DNA of 64,000 bases from positions 30,628-94,627 of the forward strand of contig NZ_JAOAOQ010000020.1 of assembly GCF_030398385.1 (NCBI RefSeq). The letters are read 5' to 3'. This document shows, in pieces, positions 9,253 through 17,869 of the stretch; the stretch's first letter is position 1; each line of letters starts with the position of its first letter. Below the pieces are notes generated by a model that saw nothing but the letters and a program-made list of their open reading frames with translations, had not been told where the DNA came from and did no database searches. The position numbers and the translations under genes were made by a program. This DNA is from Aquibium sp. ELW1220 (GTDB taxonomy: Bacteria; Pseudomonadota; Alphaproteobacteria; Rhizobiales; Rhizobiaceae).

Positions 9253-10584
9253 GTGACCACTTCCAGGGCCGACCGCGAGATCGCGCGGTTGATGACGCTG
9301 CACCCCAAGGGCTTCGACCTGTCGCTGGACCGTATCCGGCGGCTGCTCGATCGGTTGGGCAATCCGCAGGACCGGCTGCCGCCCGTCATCCACATCGCCG
9401 GCACCAACGGCAAGGGTTCGGCGGCGGCTTTCTCGCGCGCCTTGCTCGAAGCCGCGGGCCACATGGTCCACGTGCACACCTCGCCGCACCTCGTCTCCTG
9501 GCACGAACGCTACCGCATGGCCGCGCCCGATGGCGGCCGCTTCGTCTCCGACGAGGTCTTCGCCGAGGCGATCGGCCGTGTCGCGGAGGCCAACCAGGGC
9601 GAGACGATCACGGTCTTCGAAATCCTGACTGCCGTCGGCTTCGTGCTCTTCTCCGAGCATCCCGCCGACGCGGTGATCCTCGAGGTCGGCCTCGGCGGCC
9701 GATTCGACGCGACCAACGTGGTCGCTCGCCCCGCCGTCACCATCGTCATGCCGATCTCGCTCGACCACCAGGCCTATCTCGGCGACCGGGTCGAACTGAT
9801 CGCGGCCGAAAAGGCGGGCATCATGAAGCGGGGCGTGCCCGTCGTCATCGGCCAGCAGGAATCCGACATCGCACGCGACGTGCTGGTCGACACCGCCGAT
9901 CGGCTCGACTGCCCGACCTTCGTCTACGGCCAGGATTTCCTGTCATTTTCTGAAAACGGCCGCCTGACCTACCAGGACGACGACGGCCTGCTCGACCTGC
10001 CATTGCCGCGCCTGCCCGGCCGCCACCAGTTTGCCAATGCAGCCGCCGCTATTGCGGCCGTCAAGGCGGCGGGCTTCACGCTGCCCATGACGGCGGTCGA
10101 GAAGGCCATGATCTCGGTGGACTGGCCGGGCCGCATGCAGCGGCTGAGCAACGGCCGCCTTGCGGAACTGGCGCCGGAAGGCGCGGAGATCTGGATCGAC
10201 GGCGGCCACAATCCGGGCGCCGGTGCGGTCATCGCCGAGGCGCTCGGCGCACAGGAGGAACGCTTCGCGCGGCCGCTGTTCCTGATCTGCGGCATGATCT
10301 CGACCAAGGACCAGACCGGTTTCTTCGCCGCCTTCGAAGGCATCGCGCGCCATGTCTTCACCGTGCCGGTGGCGGGGAGCGACGCGGGCGTCCCGAACGA
10401 CCAGCTTGCCATCCGCGCCGCCGAAGCGGGTCTCTCGGCCGAGCCCATCAACTCGGTTGCCGAGGCGCTGACGCTGCTGCGCGACAACTGGGAGAACAAC
10501 GAACCGGCGCCGCGCATCCTCATCTGCGGCTCGCTCTATCTGATGGGCGACGTGCTTCGCGAGAACGGCACCCCGCCGGTCTGA
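9253..10584 (+). CDS. folC: Bifunctional folylpolyglutamate/dihydrofolate synthase FolC
   Basis: A 443-residue Mur-ligase-family enzyme that makes dihydrofolate from dihydropteroate and adds further glutamates to folates. The ATP-binding P-loop HIAGTNGKGS is at about residues 47-56. It is followed by SPHLVSWHERYR, LEVGLGGRFDATN, the carbamylated-Lys region AAEKAGIMKRG, and the C-terminal IDGGHNPGA. The GTG start at 9253 gives the expected length. It ends the trp-accD-folC block and is followed by a bidirectional terminator hairpin. Confidence 0.96.
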   Translation: MTTSRADREIARLMTLHPKGFDLSLDRIRRLLDRLGNPQDRLPPVIHIAGTNGKGSAAAFSRALLEAAGHMVHVHTSPHLVSWHERYRMAAPDGGRFVSDEVFAEAIGRVAEANQGETITVFEILTAVGFVLFSEHPADAVILEVGLGGRFDATNVVARPAVTIVMPISLDHQAYLGDRVELIAAEKAGIMKRGVPVVIGQQESDIARDVLVDTADRLDCPTFVYGQDFLSFSENGRLTYQDDDGLLDLPLPRLPGRHQFANAAAAIAAVKAAGFTLPMTAVEKAMISVDWPGRMQRLSNGRLAELAPEGAEIWIDGGHNPGAGAVIAEALGAQEERFARPLFLICGMISTKDQTGFFAAFEGIARHVFTVPVAGSDAGVPNDQLAIRAAEAGLSAEPINSVAEALTLLRDNWENNEPAPRILICGSLYLMGDVLRENGTPPV

Positions 10585-10613
10585 CGAGCGCTATCCGACC
10601 ACTTCAAACGGAA

Positions 10614-10639
10614 GCGGCGCCGTGTTGCCACGGCGCCGC
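10614..10639. terminator. Hairpin terminator between convergent folC and DUF2852 gene
   Basis: A perfect 11-bp stem (GCGGCGCCGTG and its complement) with a 4-base TTGC loop lies 30 bp after folC and 28 bp after the end of the convergent minus-strand gene. It has no long T run, so bidirectional terminator function is likely but not certain. Confidence 0.65.
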
Positions 10640-10666
10640 CGGAATTGACCCCTTGGAGCGATCACG

Positions 10667-11131
10667 TCAGTCGTCGAGCAGGGTCGGTCCGCTCTTCGGC
10701 GCGCCGTTCGTCGGCTCGCCGGCGTCGCGCTGACGCTTGCGCTCGGACATGAAGCGGTCGAACTCTTCCTGGTCCTTGGCGCGGCGCAGTTCGCGCAGGT
10801 AGCCATCGAATTCCGCGCGCATCTCGTCGAGCTTGCGGCGCTCTTCCTCGATGCGAGTCATCTCGGCATCGCGCCAGTCGTCGAAGGCGACGTTGCCGGT
10901 CCGGCCCAAACCGCCATGACGGCCGCGCGCATGACGGCCCCGGCCCTTGCACGAGGCGAAGAAGCCGTCAGTGGCCTGGTTGACGTCGCGCTTGAACCCG
11001 TCAAGCCGGTCGCCCCAGATGATGTAGGCAAGCATGGCGAGGCCGAGCGGCCAGAACACCATGAAGCCGATCACCATCAGCGCAATCGTCGCCGGCGTCC
11101 ATGCCGGACGGATCAGTGCAGTCGTGTTCAT
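10667..11131 (-). CDS. DUF2852 family membrane protein
   Basis: A 154-residue protein of the alphaproteobacterial DUF2852 family; function unknown. The N-terminus (MNTTALIRPAWTPATIALMV) leads into one hydrophobic stretch at about residues 13-40 (IGFMVFWPLGLAMLAYIIWG). This is followed by a Gly/Arg-rich linker (GRGRHARGRHGG) and a long charged, probably coiled-coil helix (ARRKLDEMRAEFDGYLRELR-like). The ATG has a GGAACG-type upstream site only. It is monocistronic, between the folC terminator and a 250-bp gap before the porin-like gene. Confidence 0.85.
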   Translation of the reverse strand: MNTTALIRPAWTPATIALMVIGFMVFWPLGLAMLAYIIWGDRLDGFKRDVNQATDGFFASCKGRGRHARGRHGGLGRTGNVAFDDWRDAEMTRIEEERRKLDEMRAEFDGYLRELRRAKDQEEFDRFMSERKRQRDAGEPTNGAPKSGPTLLDD

Positions 11132-11382
11132 CGTTTCCCGTTCCTTCCGTAGGGGGCAGCCGAACCGGGCTGCATGGTTTCGAAATGGGAACCGGAAAAC
11201 GGCTATTCAAGCGTCGGGAATGTAAAGTTGTGCAAACGGAAGACGCACGTCGTCGCCCGCTGAACCTGGGGAAGAACAGGATCCGCGGTGTCTCGGACAC
11301 GCCGCGCTGCCTCTCTGAATGAGATCGAGACCGCCCAGTGGCGACCTCGGTCCGTCAGGCTACGTCCCCCGTGCCAGGCGCG

Positions 11383-12051
11383 TCAGAAGCGGTAGTTGAG
11401 CGTGAACCGCACGGTGTGCAGGTCCATATCGACATCCGAGTTGAAGCCGTTGTTGGCGACGAACGTCGCATTGCCGAAATCGGTGTAGCGATACTCCAGA
11501 CCGGCAGACCAGTTCATGTTGATGGCATATTCGAGGCCTGCTCCGACCGTCCAGCCATCGAAGGTCTCGCTCAGCGTCTGGCCGGTGAAGCTGTTGAAGC
11601 GGTCGACATCCGCCCACGCCCAGCCCGCCGTCACATAGGGCAGGAACCGATCCATGGTATAGCCCAACCGAGCCCGCACGGATGCCATGCTGTTGATGTC
11701 CATCGAGACGGTCGTAGCGTTGAACCCGACCGCGCTGCCGTCAATCTCCGCAAAGGAGAAATCCGCCTCAACGCCGAGCAACAGCCCGCTGCCGAAGACG
11801 AAATTGTAGCCGACCTGGCCGCCGCCGAAGAACCCGTCCAGATCGAGATCCACGGCGCCGGGGAACCCGTTCGTGAACTCGGCGTCGCTGTCTGCCCAGC
11901 CATAGCCGCCGTGGACGCCGACATAGAAGCCGCTCCAGTCGATGCCGGCCACCATCGGCACCGGCTCCTCGTAGGTCACGACGTCGGCCGCGCGGGATTG
12001 TCCACCGATCGTCACCAATGCTGCGGAAGCGAGAAGCAACATGCGTAGCAT
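11383..12051 (-). CDS. Outer-membrane beta-barrel protein, Omp25/Omp31-like
   Basis: A 222-residue outer-membrane protein with signal peptide MLRMLLLASAALVTIGGQSRA cut before ADVV. It then shows the typical W-S-G-F-Y-V-G-V-H-G-G-Y-G start of the 8-strand opacity/Omp25 family, alternating amphipathic strands (ARLGYTMDRFLPYVTAGWAW, GLEYAINMNWSAGLEYRYT) and the terminal aromatic NYRF. Such proteins are abundant structural surface proteins in rhizobia and Brucella. The ATG at 12051 follows GGAGGGTATTGCT. A longer upstream frame exists, but the signal peptide supports this start. Confidence 0.93.
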   Translation of the reverse strand: MLRMLLLASAALVTIGGQSRAADVVTYEEPVPMVAGIDWSGFYVGVHGGYGWADSDAEFTNGFPGAVDLDLDGFFGGGQVGYNFVFGSGLLLGVEADFSFAEIDGSAVGFNATTVSMDINSMASVRARLGYTMDRFLPYVTAGWAWADVDRFNSFTGQTLSETFDGWTVGAGLEYAINMNWSAGLEYRYTDFGNATFVANNGFNSDVDMDLHTVRFTLNYRF

Positions 12052-12327
12052 AGCAATACCCTCCTGAATGCCTGAACCTATACTGGTCCTCAGCTTCAGG
12101 AGATGTCTAGTCGTCATGTGACGAAGAGAGAGACAGGCGATGAAGAAGAGGTTCATGAGTTGCTGTCGGGCAACATAAAAAAATTGCCAGCAAGCAATGA
12201 CAAATCGGAATTCGATACGATTGGAGGATTATTATGGCTGATGGGGCGCAGGCAATACGTATTTTAAAAGTTACACGACGATTATCTTCAGGCGGAAAGG
12301 CAGCGATCCGTCCGCAGTGGCCGGCGG
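12052..12327. other. Intergenic region upstream of the Omp gene, locally AT-rich
   Basis: Holds the promoter region of the minus-strand porin-like gene. At 12180-12290 it is clearly poorer in GC than its surroundings. It contains a good ribosome site (GGAGGA) before an ATG at 12234 that opens a 43-codon frame running into the end of the hydrolase gene on the other strand. I see no homology for that frame. Confidence 0.5.
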
Positions 12328-13113
12328 CTACGCTGCACGCGTCACCAGCTCCTGCACCGCCTTGAGCATCAGCGTCATGTCCTCCTCCCGCGATAGTCGA
12401 TGGTCGCCATCCCGGATCAGCGTCAGCGTCACGTCGTCGGCTGGCAGATGCTCCACCAGCTTCTGCGCATGCGTGAATGGAACGTCGGGGTCCTTCATTC
12501 CCTGAAGGATGATCACAGGGCAGTGCGTGTCGATGAGCCCGTCGAGAACCCGGTTTCGCCGCCCGTCTTCGATCAGCGCGCGGGTGTAGACATTGGGCTC
12601 CGGCCCATATTGCGACGGCTCCTCGAAATAGCCTTTCGTCTCGAGGTCGCGTCTCTGTGTCTTCGTCAGCGTCGGTTCCATCAGTTCGACGGTGAAATCC
12701 GGCGCCGGTGCAATCAGCACCATCCCGGCGATCCGCCCGAGCGTGTCCTTTCGCGTGCGTTGACCCAGTTCCTGTGCCATGCGGAGAGCGATCCAGGCGC
12801 CCATGGACGAGCCGACGAGGATCTGCGGACCTTCGCAGCAGCGGTCGAAAACCGCCAGGCTCTCGCCCAGCCAGCGCGAGATCGTGCCGTCCGCGAAGGC
12901 ACCGCCCGACTGGCCGTGTCCGGAATAGTCGTGCCGCACGCAGGCATGGCCGTGCTCCCGCGCCCAGCCGGCGAGGCGTTCGGCCTTTGTGCCGGACATG
13001 TCGGACCGATAGCCGCCCAGCCAGACGATGCCGGGCGCTCGCCCGGCATCGTGCCGCACCGCGATGCGTGCGCCTGCAACATCGACGAATTCCGACGCCT
13101 TCCGATCGTCCAT
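12328..13113 (-). CDS. Alpha/beta hydrolase
   Basis: A 261-residue alpha/beta hydrolase of the short ABHD10/palmitoyl-protein-thioesterase-like type. The nucleophile elbow is VGSSMGAW (Ser), the oxyanion region is VWLGGYRSDMSGTK, the acid lies near LQGMKDPDVPF, and the catalytic His is in RDGDHRLSR. No signal peptide is seen, so it is cytoplasmic. The ATG at 13113 is chosen by protein length and the GGAG-type site (GGAAAGGAGC) in front. The frame is open far upstream but that is GC-driven. Substrate unknown. Confidence 0.88.
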   Translation of the reverse strand: MDDRKASEFVDVAGARIAVRHDAGRAPGIVWLGGYRSDMSGTKAERLAGWAREHGHACVRHDYSGHGQSGGAFADGTISRWLGESLAVFDRCCEGPQILVGSSMGAWIALRMAQELGQRTRKDTLGRIAGMVLIAPAPDFTVELMEPTLTKTQRRDLETKGYFEEPSQYGPEPNVYTRALIEDGRRNRVLDGLIDTHCPVIILQGMKDPDVPFTHAQKLVEHLPADDVTLTLIRDGDHRLSREEDMTLMLKAVQELVTRAA

Positions 13114-13314
13114 GACATGCTCCTTTCCCGTCGCTTGCGCCGTGCGCGCTCCACGGAATGGAACCCGTCGACGCTCTTCGCGTAAACCCGTTCGTATGGC
13201 GTGATTTCCGCGCGGCTTCGTGCTATTGACAGAATTCCTGCCGTCCCGACATAGGCGGCCGGGAGGAACCACGCAAATCACCCCGAACATTATCGGAACA
13301 AGGAGTACACGACC

Positions 13315-13851
13315 ATTCGCAGACCGTTCAAAGCCGCAGCGCCCGTCAAGGAAGGGCCGCGCGCCAACAGTGAGATCCGGGCGCCCCGGGTGCAGCTGAT
13401 CGATTTCGACGGCTCGAACCGCGGCGTCGTCGCCATCCAGGAGGCCTTGCAGATCGCAGAGGACAAGGGCCTCGACCTGGTCGAGATTTCGCCCAACGCC
13501 GAGCCGCCCGTCTGCAAGATTACCGACCTCGGCAAGCTCAAGTACCAGAGCCAGAAGAAGGCGGCCGAGGCGCGGAAGAATCAGAAGGTCATCGAGATCA
13601 AGGAGATCAAGATGCGCCCGAACATCGATACGCACGACTACGAGACCAAGATGAAGGCCGTGCGACGCTTCTTCGAGGAAGGCGACAAGGTCAAGCTGAC
13701 ATTGCGCTTCCGCGGCCGCGAGATGGCGCACATGGAGCTCGGCATGGCGCTGCTCAATCGCGTGCGCGAGGAGGTGTCGACGATCGCGAAGGTCGAGGCA
13801 GAGCCGAAGCTCGAAGGCCGCCAGATGATGATGGTGCTGGCCCCGCGCTGA
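13315..13851 (+). CDS. infC: Translation initiation factor IF-3 (AUU start)
   Basis: IF-3 binds the 30S subunit and checks start codons. The protein is 178 residues, with the N-domain [16 protein letters not shown] and the C-domain [19 protein letters not shown]. Homologous rhizobial proteins begin with (M)[11 protein letters not shown]; here that frame starts with ATT at 13315, 9 bases after an AAGGAG site. No ATG, GTG or TTG fits nearby; the first conventional start (GTG 13390) would cut off 25 conserved residues. An AUU start is the classic device by which IF-3 limits its own synthesis, so the same autoregulation is expected here. Confidence 0.93.
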   Translation: MRRPFKAAAPVKEGPRANSEIRAPRVQLIDFDGSNRGVVAIQEALQIAEDKGLDLVEISPNAEPPVCKITDLGKLKYQSQKKAAEARKNQKVIEIKEIKMRPNIDTHDYETKMKAVRRFFEEGDKVKLTLRFRGREMAHMELGMALLNRVREEVSTIAKVEAEPKLEGRQMMMVLAPR

Positions 13852-13902
13852 GCGGGCGGCGCCGCTGCCCGCAGCGCGGGCGCAACGGCCTTGGGGGGGG
13901 CA

Positions 13903-14574
13903 ATGGCATCGACGGGAACGGACAGGGCCGGCGGCGCCACGCCGGCCGGTCAGGCTGCGCTCAGGGAAGAACTCGACACCTATCAGCGCAGGCGCAGGAT
14001 CGTGCTGGCGGCGTCGATCCTCCTGCTGGCTCCGATACTGCTCCTGGGCCAGTCCGCGTTTCCGCCCGGAACGATCTTCCAGGAATCGCTCGAGATGCTC
14101 GGGATCCTGATGATTTTCCTCGGTATCGTGGGACGCCTCTGGTCGACGCTCTACATCGGCGGACGCAAGGGGATGGAACTGGTGACCGGCGGCCCTTATT
14201 CGGTCACCCGCAATCCGCTCTACATCTTCTCCACGCTGGCCGTCGCCGGCATCGGCGCGCAGACCGGCTCCATCGTGGCCACCCTCTGCTTCGCGGCGAT
14301 CTCGATCGCGGCGCTTCATGTCGTGATCCGGCGGGAGGAGCGCTACCTGCGCCAGGCGCTCGGGGGCCGCTACGGCGCCTACTGCGCCAGGGTGCCGCGG
14401 TTCTGGCCCCGATGGTCGCTCTACGAGGAAGGCGCCGTCGGCGTCGTCGACCCGCGGCGTTTGAGGCAAACCCTTTTCGACGGACTGTTCTTCTTCCTTG
14501 CCGTTCCCGCCTTCGACCTGCTCGACCGCGCCCAGTCGGCCGGAACCTTGCCTGTGCTGTTCCGGCTGCCGTGA
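13903..14574 (+). CDS. Isoprenylcysteine carboxyl methyltransferase (ICMT)-like membrane protein
   Basis: A 223-residue integral membrane protein of the phospholipid/isoprenylcysteine methyltransferase-like family. Hydrophobic segments lie at about residues 30-50, 60-85, 110-145 and near the C-terminus. The cofactor-binding signature is present as GPYSVTRNPLY and, further on, REERYLRQALGGRYGAYCARVPRF-type residues. In bacteria the substrate of such proteins is usually unknown. It follows infC by about 50 bp and may be cotranscribed. A Gly-rich run (eight G) lies just before its ATG. Confidence 0.85.
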   Translation: MASTGTDRAGGATPAGQAALREELDTYQRRRRIVLAASILLLAPILLLGQSAFPPGTIFQESLEMLGILMIFLGIVGRLWSTLYIGGRKGMELVTGGPYSVTRNPLYIFSTLAVAGIGAQTGSIVATLCFAAISIAALHVVIRREERYLRQALGGRYGAYCARVPRFWPRWSLYEEGAVGVVDPRRLRQTLFDGLFFFLAVPAFDLLDRAQSAGTLPVLFRLP

Positions 14575-14589
14575 TCCTCAAGACTCCAG

Positions 14590-14618
14590 TTGCGCGCGGC
14601 CTGCATCGGCTGTATAGA
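14590..14618 (+). promoter_or_regulatory. Sigma-70-like promoter of rpmI-rplT
   Basis: TTGCGC and TATAGA are separated by exactly 17 bp, about 180 bp upstream of rpmI. This leaves a leader long enough for regulation. Assignment is by consensus only. Confidence 0.55.
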
Positions 14619-14751
14619 CGCCGCGTTCAGAGAACCGCCCGGCAGGGCATGCCGTGGCGGTTTCTAATGCTGACAGCTCACTCGAATGGTCTTCGAGGAC
14701 AGCGGGAAACGGCCTGGCGGCCGTGATGCCGGGAACCCGGCGCCCGCGACG

Positions 14752-14771
14752 CCGGTCGTGAAGACGACCGG
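14752..14771 (+). promoter_or_regulatory. Leader hairpin upstream of rpmI
   Basis: A perfect 8-bp stem (CCGGTCGT/ACGACCGG) closed by a GAAG tetraloop lies 30 bp upstream of the rpmI start. L20 (RplT) autoregulates this operon in other bacteria by binding the leader mRNA, so this stem could be part of such a site. That role is inferred. Confidence 0.4.
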
Positions 14772-14801
14772 TGCGAGCGCAATGACAAAAGGAGAAGCAA
14801 A

Positions 14802-15011
14802 ATGCCCAAGATGAAGACCAAGTCTGCCGCCAAGAAGCGGTTCAAGATCACTGCGACGGGCAAGGTCCTGTCGGCTGCGGCCGGCAAGCGCCACGGCATG
14901 ATCAAGCGCTCCAACAAGTTCATCCGCGACGCTCGCGGCACCATGGTCCTGCACGAGGCCGATGCCAAGAAGGTCGTCAAGAACTTCCTGCCGAACGGCG
15001 GCGGCCTCTGA
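14802..15011 (+). CDS. rpmI: 50S ribosomal protein L35
   Basis: A 69-residue basic ribosomal protein with the standard start [15 protein letters not shown]. The central segment is [20 protein letters not shown] and the end is [11 protein letters not shown]. Start codon and AAGGAGA site are clear. rplT follows after 45 bp. Confidence 0.98.
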   Translation: MPKMKTKSAAKKRFKITATGKVLSAAAGKRHGMIKRSNKFIRDARGTMVLHEADAKKVVKNFLPNGGGL

Positions 15012-15056
15012 GCCACGCCCGACGACAAGCGCCCGACAATTTAAGGAGATCATGAC

Positions 15057-15458
15057 ATGGCACGCGTCAAGAGAGGCGTAACCTCGCACGCCAAGCACAA
15101 GAAGGTCCTGAAAGCCGCCAAGGGCTTCTACGGCCGCCGCAAGAACACCATCCGCATCGCCAAGCAGGCGGTGGAGAAGTCGCTGCAGTATGCCTACCGC
15201 GACCGCAAGAACCGCAAGCGCAACTTCCGCGCCCTGTGGGTGCAGCGCATCAATGCGGCCACCCGCGAGCACGGCCTGACCTATGGCCGCTTCATCGACG
15301 GCCTGAACAAGTCCGGCATCGAGATCGACCGCAAGGTGCTGTCCGACATGGCCATCCACGAGCCGCAGGCCTTCGCCTTGCTGGTCGCCAAGGCCAAGGA
15401 AGCGCTCGTCTACCTCAAGGACGGCATGCCGAACGAGTTCGAAGCAGCCGTGGCCTGA
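15057..15458 (+). CDS. rplT: 50S ribosomal protein L20
   Basis: A 133-residue large-subunit assembly protein. [19 protein letters not shown] and the [19 protein letters not shown] region are canonical, as is [20 protein letters not shown]. An AAGGAG site lies ahead of the ATG. In several bacteria L20 represses its own operon, and a hairpin upstream of rpmI may be relevant. A strong terminator follows 40 bp after the stop. Confidence 0.98.
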   Translation: MARVKRGVTSHAKHKKVLKAAKGFYGRRKNTIRIAKQAVEKSLQYAYRDRKNRKRNFRALWVQRINAATREHGLTYGRFIDGLNKSGIEIDRKVLSDMAIHEPQAFALLVAKAKEALVYLKDGMPNEFEAAVA

Positions 15459-15497
15459 GGCCGGCGCTTCCCAATCGTTCGATTTTCTGATTTGGGA

Positions 15498-15529
15498 AAC
15501 CCGCGCCGGCACGCCTGGCGCGGGTTTTT
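15498..15529 (+). terminator. Rho-independent terminator after rplT
   Basis: A 10-bp stem (AACCCGCGCC/GGCGCGGGTT) with a 9-base loop runs into a T stretch. It closes the rpmI-rplT unit. Confidence 0.88.
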
Positions 15530-15541
15530 GGTTTTACTGTC

Positions 15542-15697
15542 GTGCGTCCTTCGAGGCTCGCTTCGCTCGCACCTCAGGATGAGGACGGACTGCGCCGATC
15601 GACCGCGACGGACCTGCTTCGGCAAACCCGTCCCGCCCGAGCGACCGCAACGGCCCTCATCCTGAGGTGCGAGCGAAGCGAGCCTCGAAGGACGCAC
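15542..15697. repeat. Inverted repeat with 43-bp perfect arms upstream of pheS
   Basis: The arm at 15542-15584 (starting GTGCGTCCTTCGAGGCTCGC) is repeated in perfect inverse at 15655-15697, with about 70 bp between. The arms could form a long cruciform or mRNA hairpin. Elements containing this CTTCGAGGCTCGCTTCGCTC core are, to my knowledge, scattered in many rhizobial intergenic regions. It carries no gene. Confidence 0.85.
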
Positions 15698-15732
15698 CAC
15701 GAGACTGCAAATGCGAAGATCGGTGGATTGAC

Positions 15733-16821
15733 ATGACGGACCTCGACCAACTGGAACAGACGCTCCTCGCCGACATCGCGGCAGCAGGCGACGAGGCCGC
15801 CATCGAGGCCGTCCGCATCGCGGCACTGGGCAAGAAGGGCTCGGTCTCCGAGCGGCTGAAGACGCTGGGCTCGATGTCGCCGGAAGAGCGCCAGACGATG
15901 GGCCCCGCGATCAATGGCCTGAAGACCCGCGTCACCGACGCCTTGACCGCCCGCCGCGCCGCGCTGCGCGATGCCGCCATCGATGCCCGCCTCGCGGCCG
16001 AGAAGCTCGACGTGACGCTGCCGGTGCGCGCCGCACCCGCCGAGCGTGGCCGCATCCACCCGATCAGTCAGGTCATCGACGAAATCGCCGCCATCTTCGG
16101 CGACCTCGGCTTCGCGATCGCCGAAGGGCCGGACGTCGAGACCGACTACTACAATTTCACCGCGCTCAATTTCCCGGTCGGCCATCCCGCCCGCGAGATG
16201 CACGACACCTTCTTCTTCCGCCCCGGTCCCGATGGCGAACGCAAGCTGCTGCGCACCCACACCTCGCCGGTGCAGATCCGCACAATGGAGACGCAGAAGC
16301 CTCCAATCCGCATCGTCATCCCCGGCAAGACCTACCGCCAGGATTCGGACGCCACCCATTCGCCGATGTTCCACCAGCTCGAGGGCCTGGTCATCGACAG
16401 GACGGCCAACGTCGCCAACATGAAGTGGGTGCTTGAGGAGTTCTGCAAGGCCTTCTTCGAGGTGCCGAAGGTCGACATGCGCTTCCGCCCGTCCTTCTTC
16501 CCCTTCACCGAGCCGAGCCTCGAGGTCGACATCCAGTGCGACCGCTCGCGTCCAGGCGAGGTGCGTTTCGGCGAAGGCAAGGACTGGATGGAGATCCTCG
16601 GCTGCGGCATGGTGCATCCCAACGTGCTGCGGATGTCGGGCCTCGATCCAGACGAGTACCAGGGCTTCGCCTGGGGCATGGGCATCGACCGCATCGCCAT
16701 GCTGAAATACGGCATGCCGGACCTGCGCGCCTTCTTCGACGCCGACGTCCGCTGGCTCCAGCACTACGGCTTCCGCCCGCTCGACCTGCCGACGCTGTTC
16801 GGGGGGCTGAGCAGCGGCTAA
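15733..16821 (+). CDS. pheS: Phenylalanyl-tRNA synthetase alpha subunit PheS
   Basis: A 362-residue class II aminoacyl-tRNA synthetase subunit that charges tRNA-Phe together with PheT. The N-terminal coiled coil spans about residues 1-90. Class II motifs are seen at [52 protein letters not shown] and the C-terminal [18 protein letters not shown]. The beta subunit gene pheT does not follow; the next 400 bp have no gene and then a two-component system begins. The start is at the ATG right after the inverted repeat. Confidence 0.98.
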   Translation: MTDLDQLEQTLLADIAAAGDEAAIEAVRIAALGKKGSVSERLKTLGSMSPEERQTMGPAINGLKTRVTDALTARRAALRDAAIDARLAAEKLDVTLPVRAAPAERGRIHPISQVIDEIAAIFGDLGFAIAEGPDVETDYYNFTALNFPVGHPAREMHDTFFFRPGPDGERKLLRTHTSPVQIRTMETQKPPIRIVIPGKTYRQDSDATHSPMFHQLEGLVIDRTANVANMKWVLEEFCKAFFEVPKVDMRFRPSFFPFTEPSLEVDIQCDRSRPGEVRFGEGKDWMEILGCGMVHPNVLRMSGLDPDEYQGFAWGMGIDRIAMLKYGMPDLRAFFDADVRWLQHYGFRPLDLPTLFGGLSSG

Positions 16822-17200
16822 CGCTGCCAGGCTTCTCAATTTCATGACCTTCGGTGTGGCGATACCGGCCCCGGGGGGCGGAGCAGGTCGTCGGATGGGC
16901 CGTCCGGCGCGCCAGATGCAGGGCGCCAGATGCAGGGCGATTGAGACCATCTCCCGGATGGGCTTGATCCCCTCATCAGCCGGTCCGCAGTGGCGCGCTG
17001 ATCACTCCGGCTGACGCCGGAAAGCACGGCGACCAACGCCGCCAGCTGCACCTCGCCAGGGAACGCGACCCGGCGCGTTTCAGTGTCGCCAGCGCAAAGA
17101 AGCTCCTCTATCAGGCTCCGTGACAGGCCCGGCCTGTGTTTCTCGCAATCTTGGGGCAATATGGCCTGCTAGAACAGCTGTGAGACTGAAGGGGCCTCGC
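16822..17200. other. Gene-free stretch with a tandem duplication and a putative response-regulator box
   Basis: No convincing gene is seen in these 379 bp. A 14-bp unit (GCGCCAGATGCAGG) is duplicated in tandem at 16909-16936. Close to the following operon lies the repeat GCAAT-N6-GCAAT at 17145-17160. Confidence 0.6.
17145..17160 (+). promoter_or_regulatory. GCAAT-N6-GCAAT box upstream of the two-component operon
   Basis: Two GCAAT half-sites stand 11 bp apart (17145 and 17156), 41 bp upstream of the GTG start. OmpR-type regulators typically bind tandem half-sites of 10-11 bp period. A related pair with an identical 10-base GCAATCTTGG half occurs at 19550-19565 before the amidohydrolase gene. 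Binding is inferred. Confidence 0.4.
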
Positions 17201-17869
17201 GTGCGCGTTTTGTTGGTCGAAGACGAACGGGAGATGGCAGACCTGATGACCGTTGCGCTCGGCAGACAGGACATCCTGGTCGACCACGTACGGACCCTCG
17301 AACTTGCAAAGGAAGCCTGTCGCAGCGGCATTCATGATGCCGTGTTGCTGGATCGAAGATTGCCGGATGGCGATGGGCTCGCCCTCATTCCCTTGCTGCG
17401 CAAGGAACGCACCGGGATACCGATAATCGTCCTCTCCGCTCTCGGTACCCCGGATCACAGAATCGCCGGTCTTGATAACGGGGCAGATGACTATCTCGCC
17501 AAGCCATTTTCCGTAGCTGAACTGCTGGCAAGGCTTCGCGCCGTGATGCGACGGCCCGCTCAGTTGGAACCCAGCTCGGCCAATGTCGCAAAGCTGTCTT
17601 TCAACCTGGCCGAGCGGCAGGCCTACATTGACAACGTGCCGCTCGATCTTACGCGGCGGGAATTGCTGGCACTCGAAATTCTGGTACGGCGAGCAGGGCG
17701 GACTGTCGCTCGCTCGGCTCTTGAGGAGGCGGTGTATGGCTACGGCGACGAGATCGCCTCCAACACACTCGATTCTCACATATCGAGGCTCCGGCAGAAG
17801 CTCGCCTCAGCGGGCGTTGAGATTCATGGGATACGCGGGCTCGGGTATCTCCTGAAAGCGGCGCCATGA
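17201..17869 (+). CDS. OmpR-family response regulator
   Basis: A 222-residue response regulator. The receiver domain (about residues 1-115) has the acidic pocket LLVEDE, the phosphoacceptor Asp in VLLDRRLPDGDG and the Lys in LAKPFSVAELLAR. The winged-helix DNA-binding domain (about 130-220) includes LTRRELLALEILVRR and NTLDSHISRLRQKL. It resembles QseB/TctD-type regulators. The GTG start follows GAAGGGG. The stop overlaps the start of the kinase gene by four bases (ATGA). It probably controls its own operon and possibly the amidohydrolase gene. Confidence 0.95.
   Translation: MRVLLVEDEREMADLMTVALGRQDILVDHVRTLELAKEACRSGIHDAVLLDRRLPDGDGLALIPLLRKERTGIPIIVLSALGTPDHRIAGLDNGADDYLAKPFSVAELLARLRAVMRRPAQLEPSSANVAKLSFNLAERQAYIDNVPLDLTRRELLALEILVRRAGRTVARSALEEAVYGYGDEIASNTLDSHISRLRQKLASAGVEIHGIRGLGYLLKAAP

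Noticed and set aside
16909..16936. 14-bp tandem duplication after pheS as regulatory iteron
   Set aside because: Two copies only, far from any start codon, with no relation to the nearby regulator motif; most likely replication slippage.
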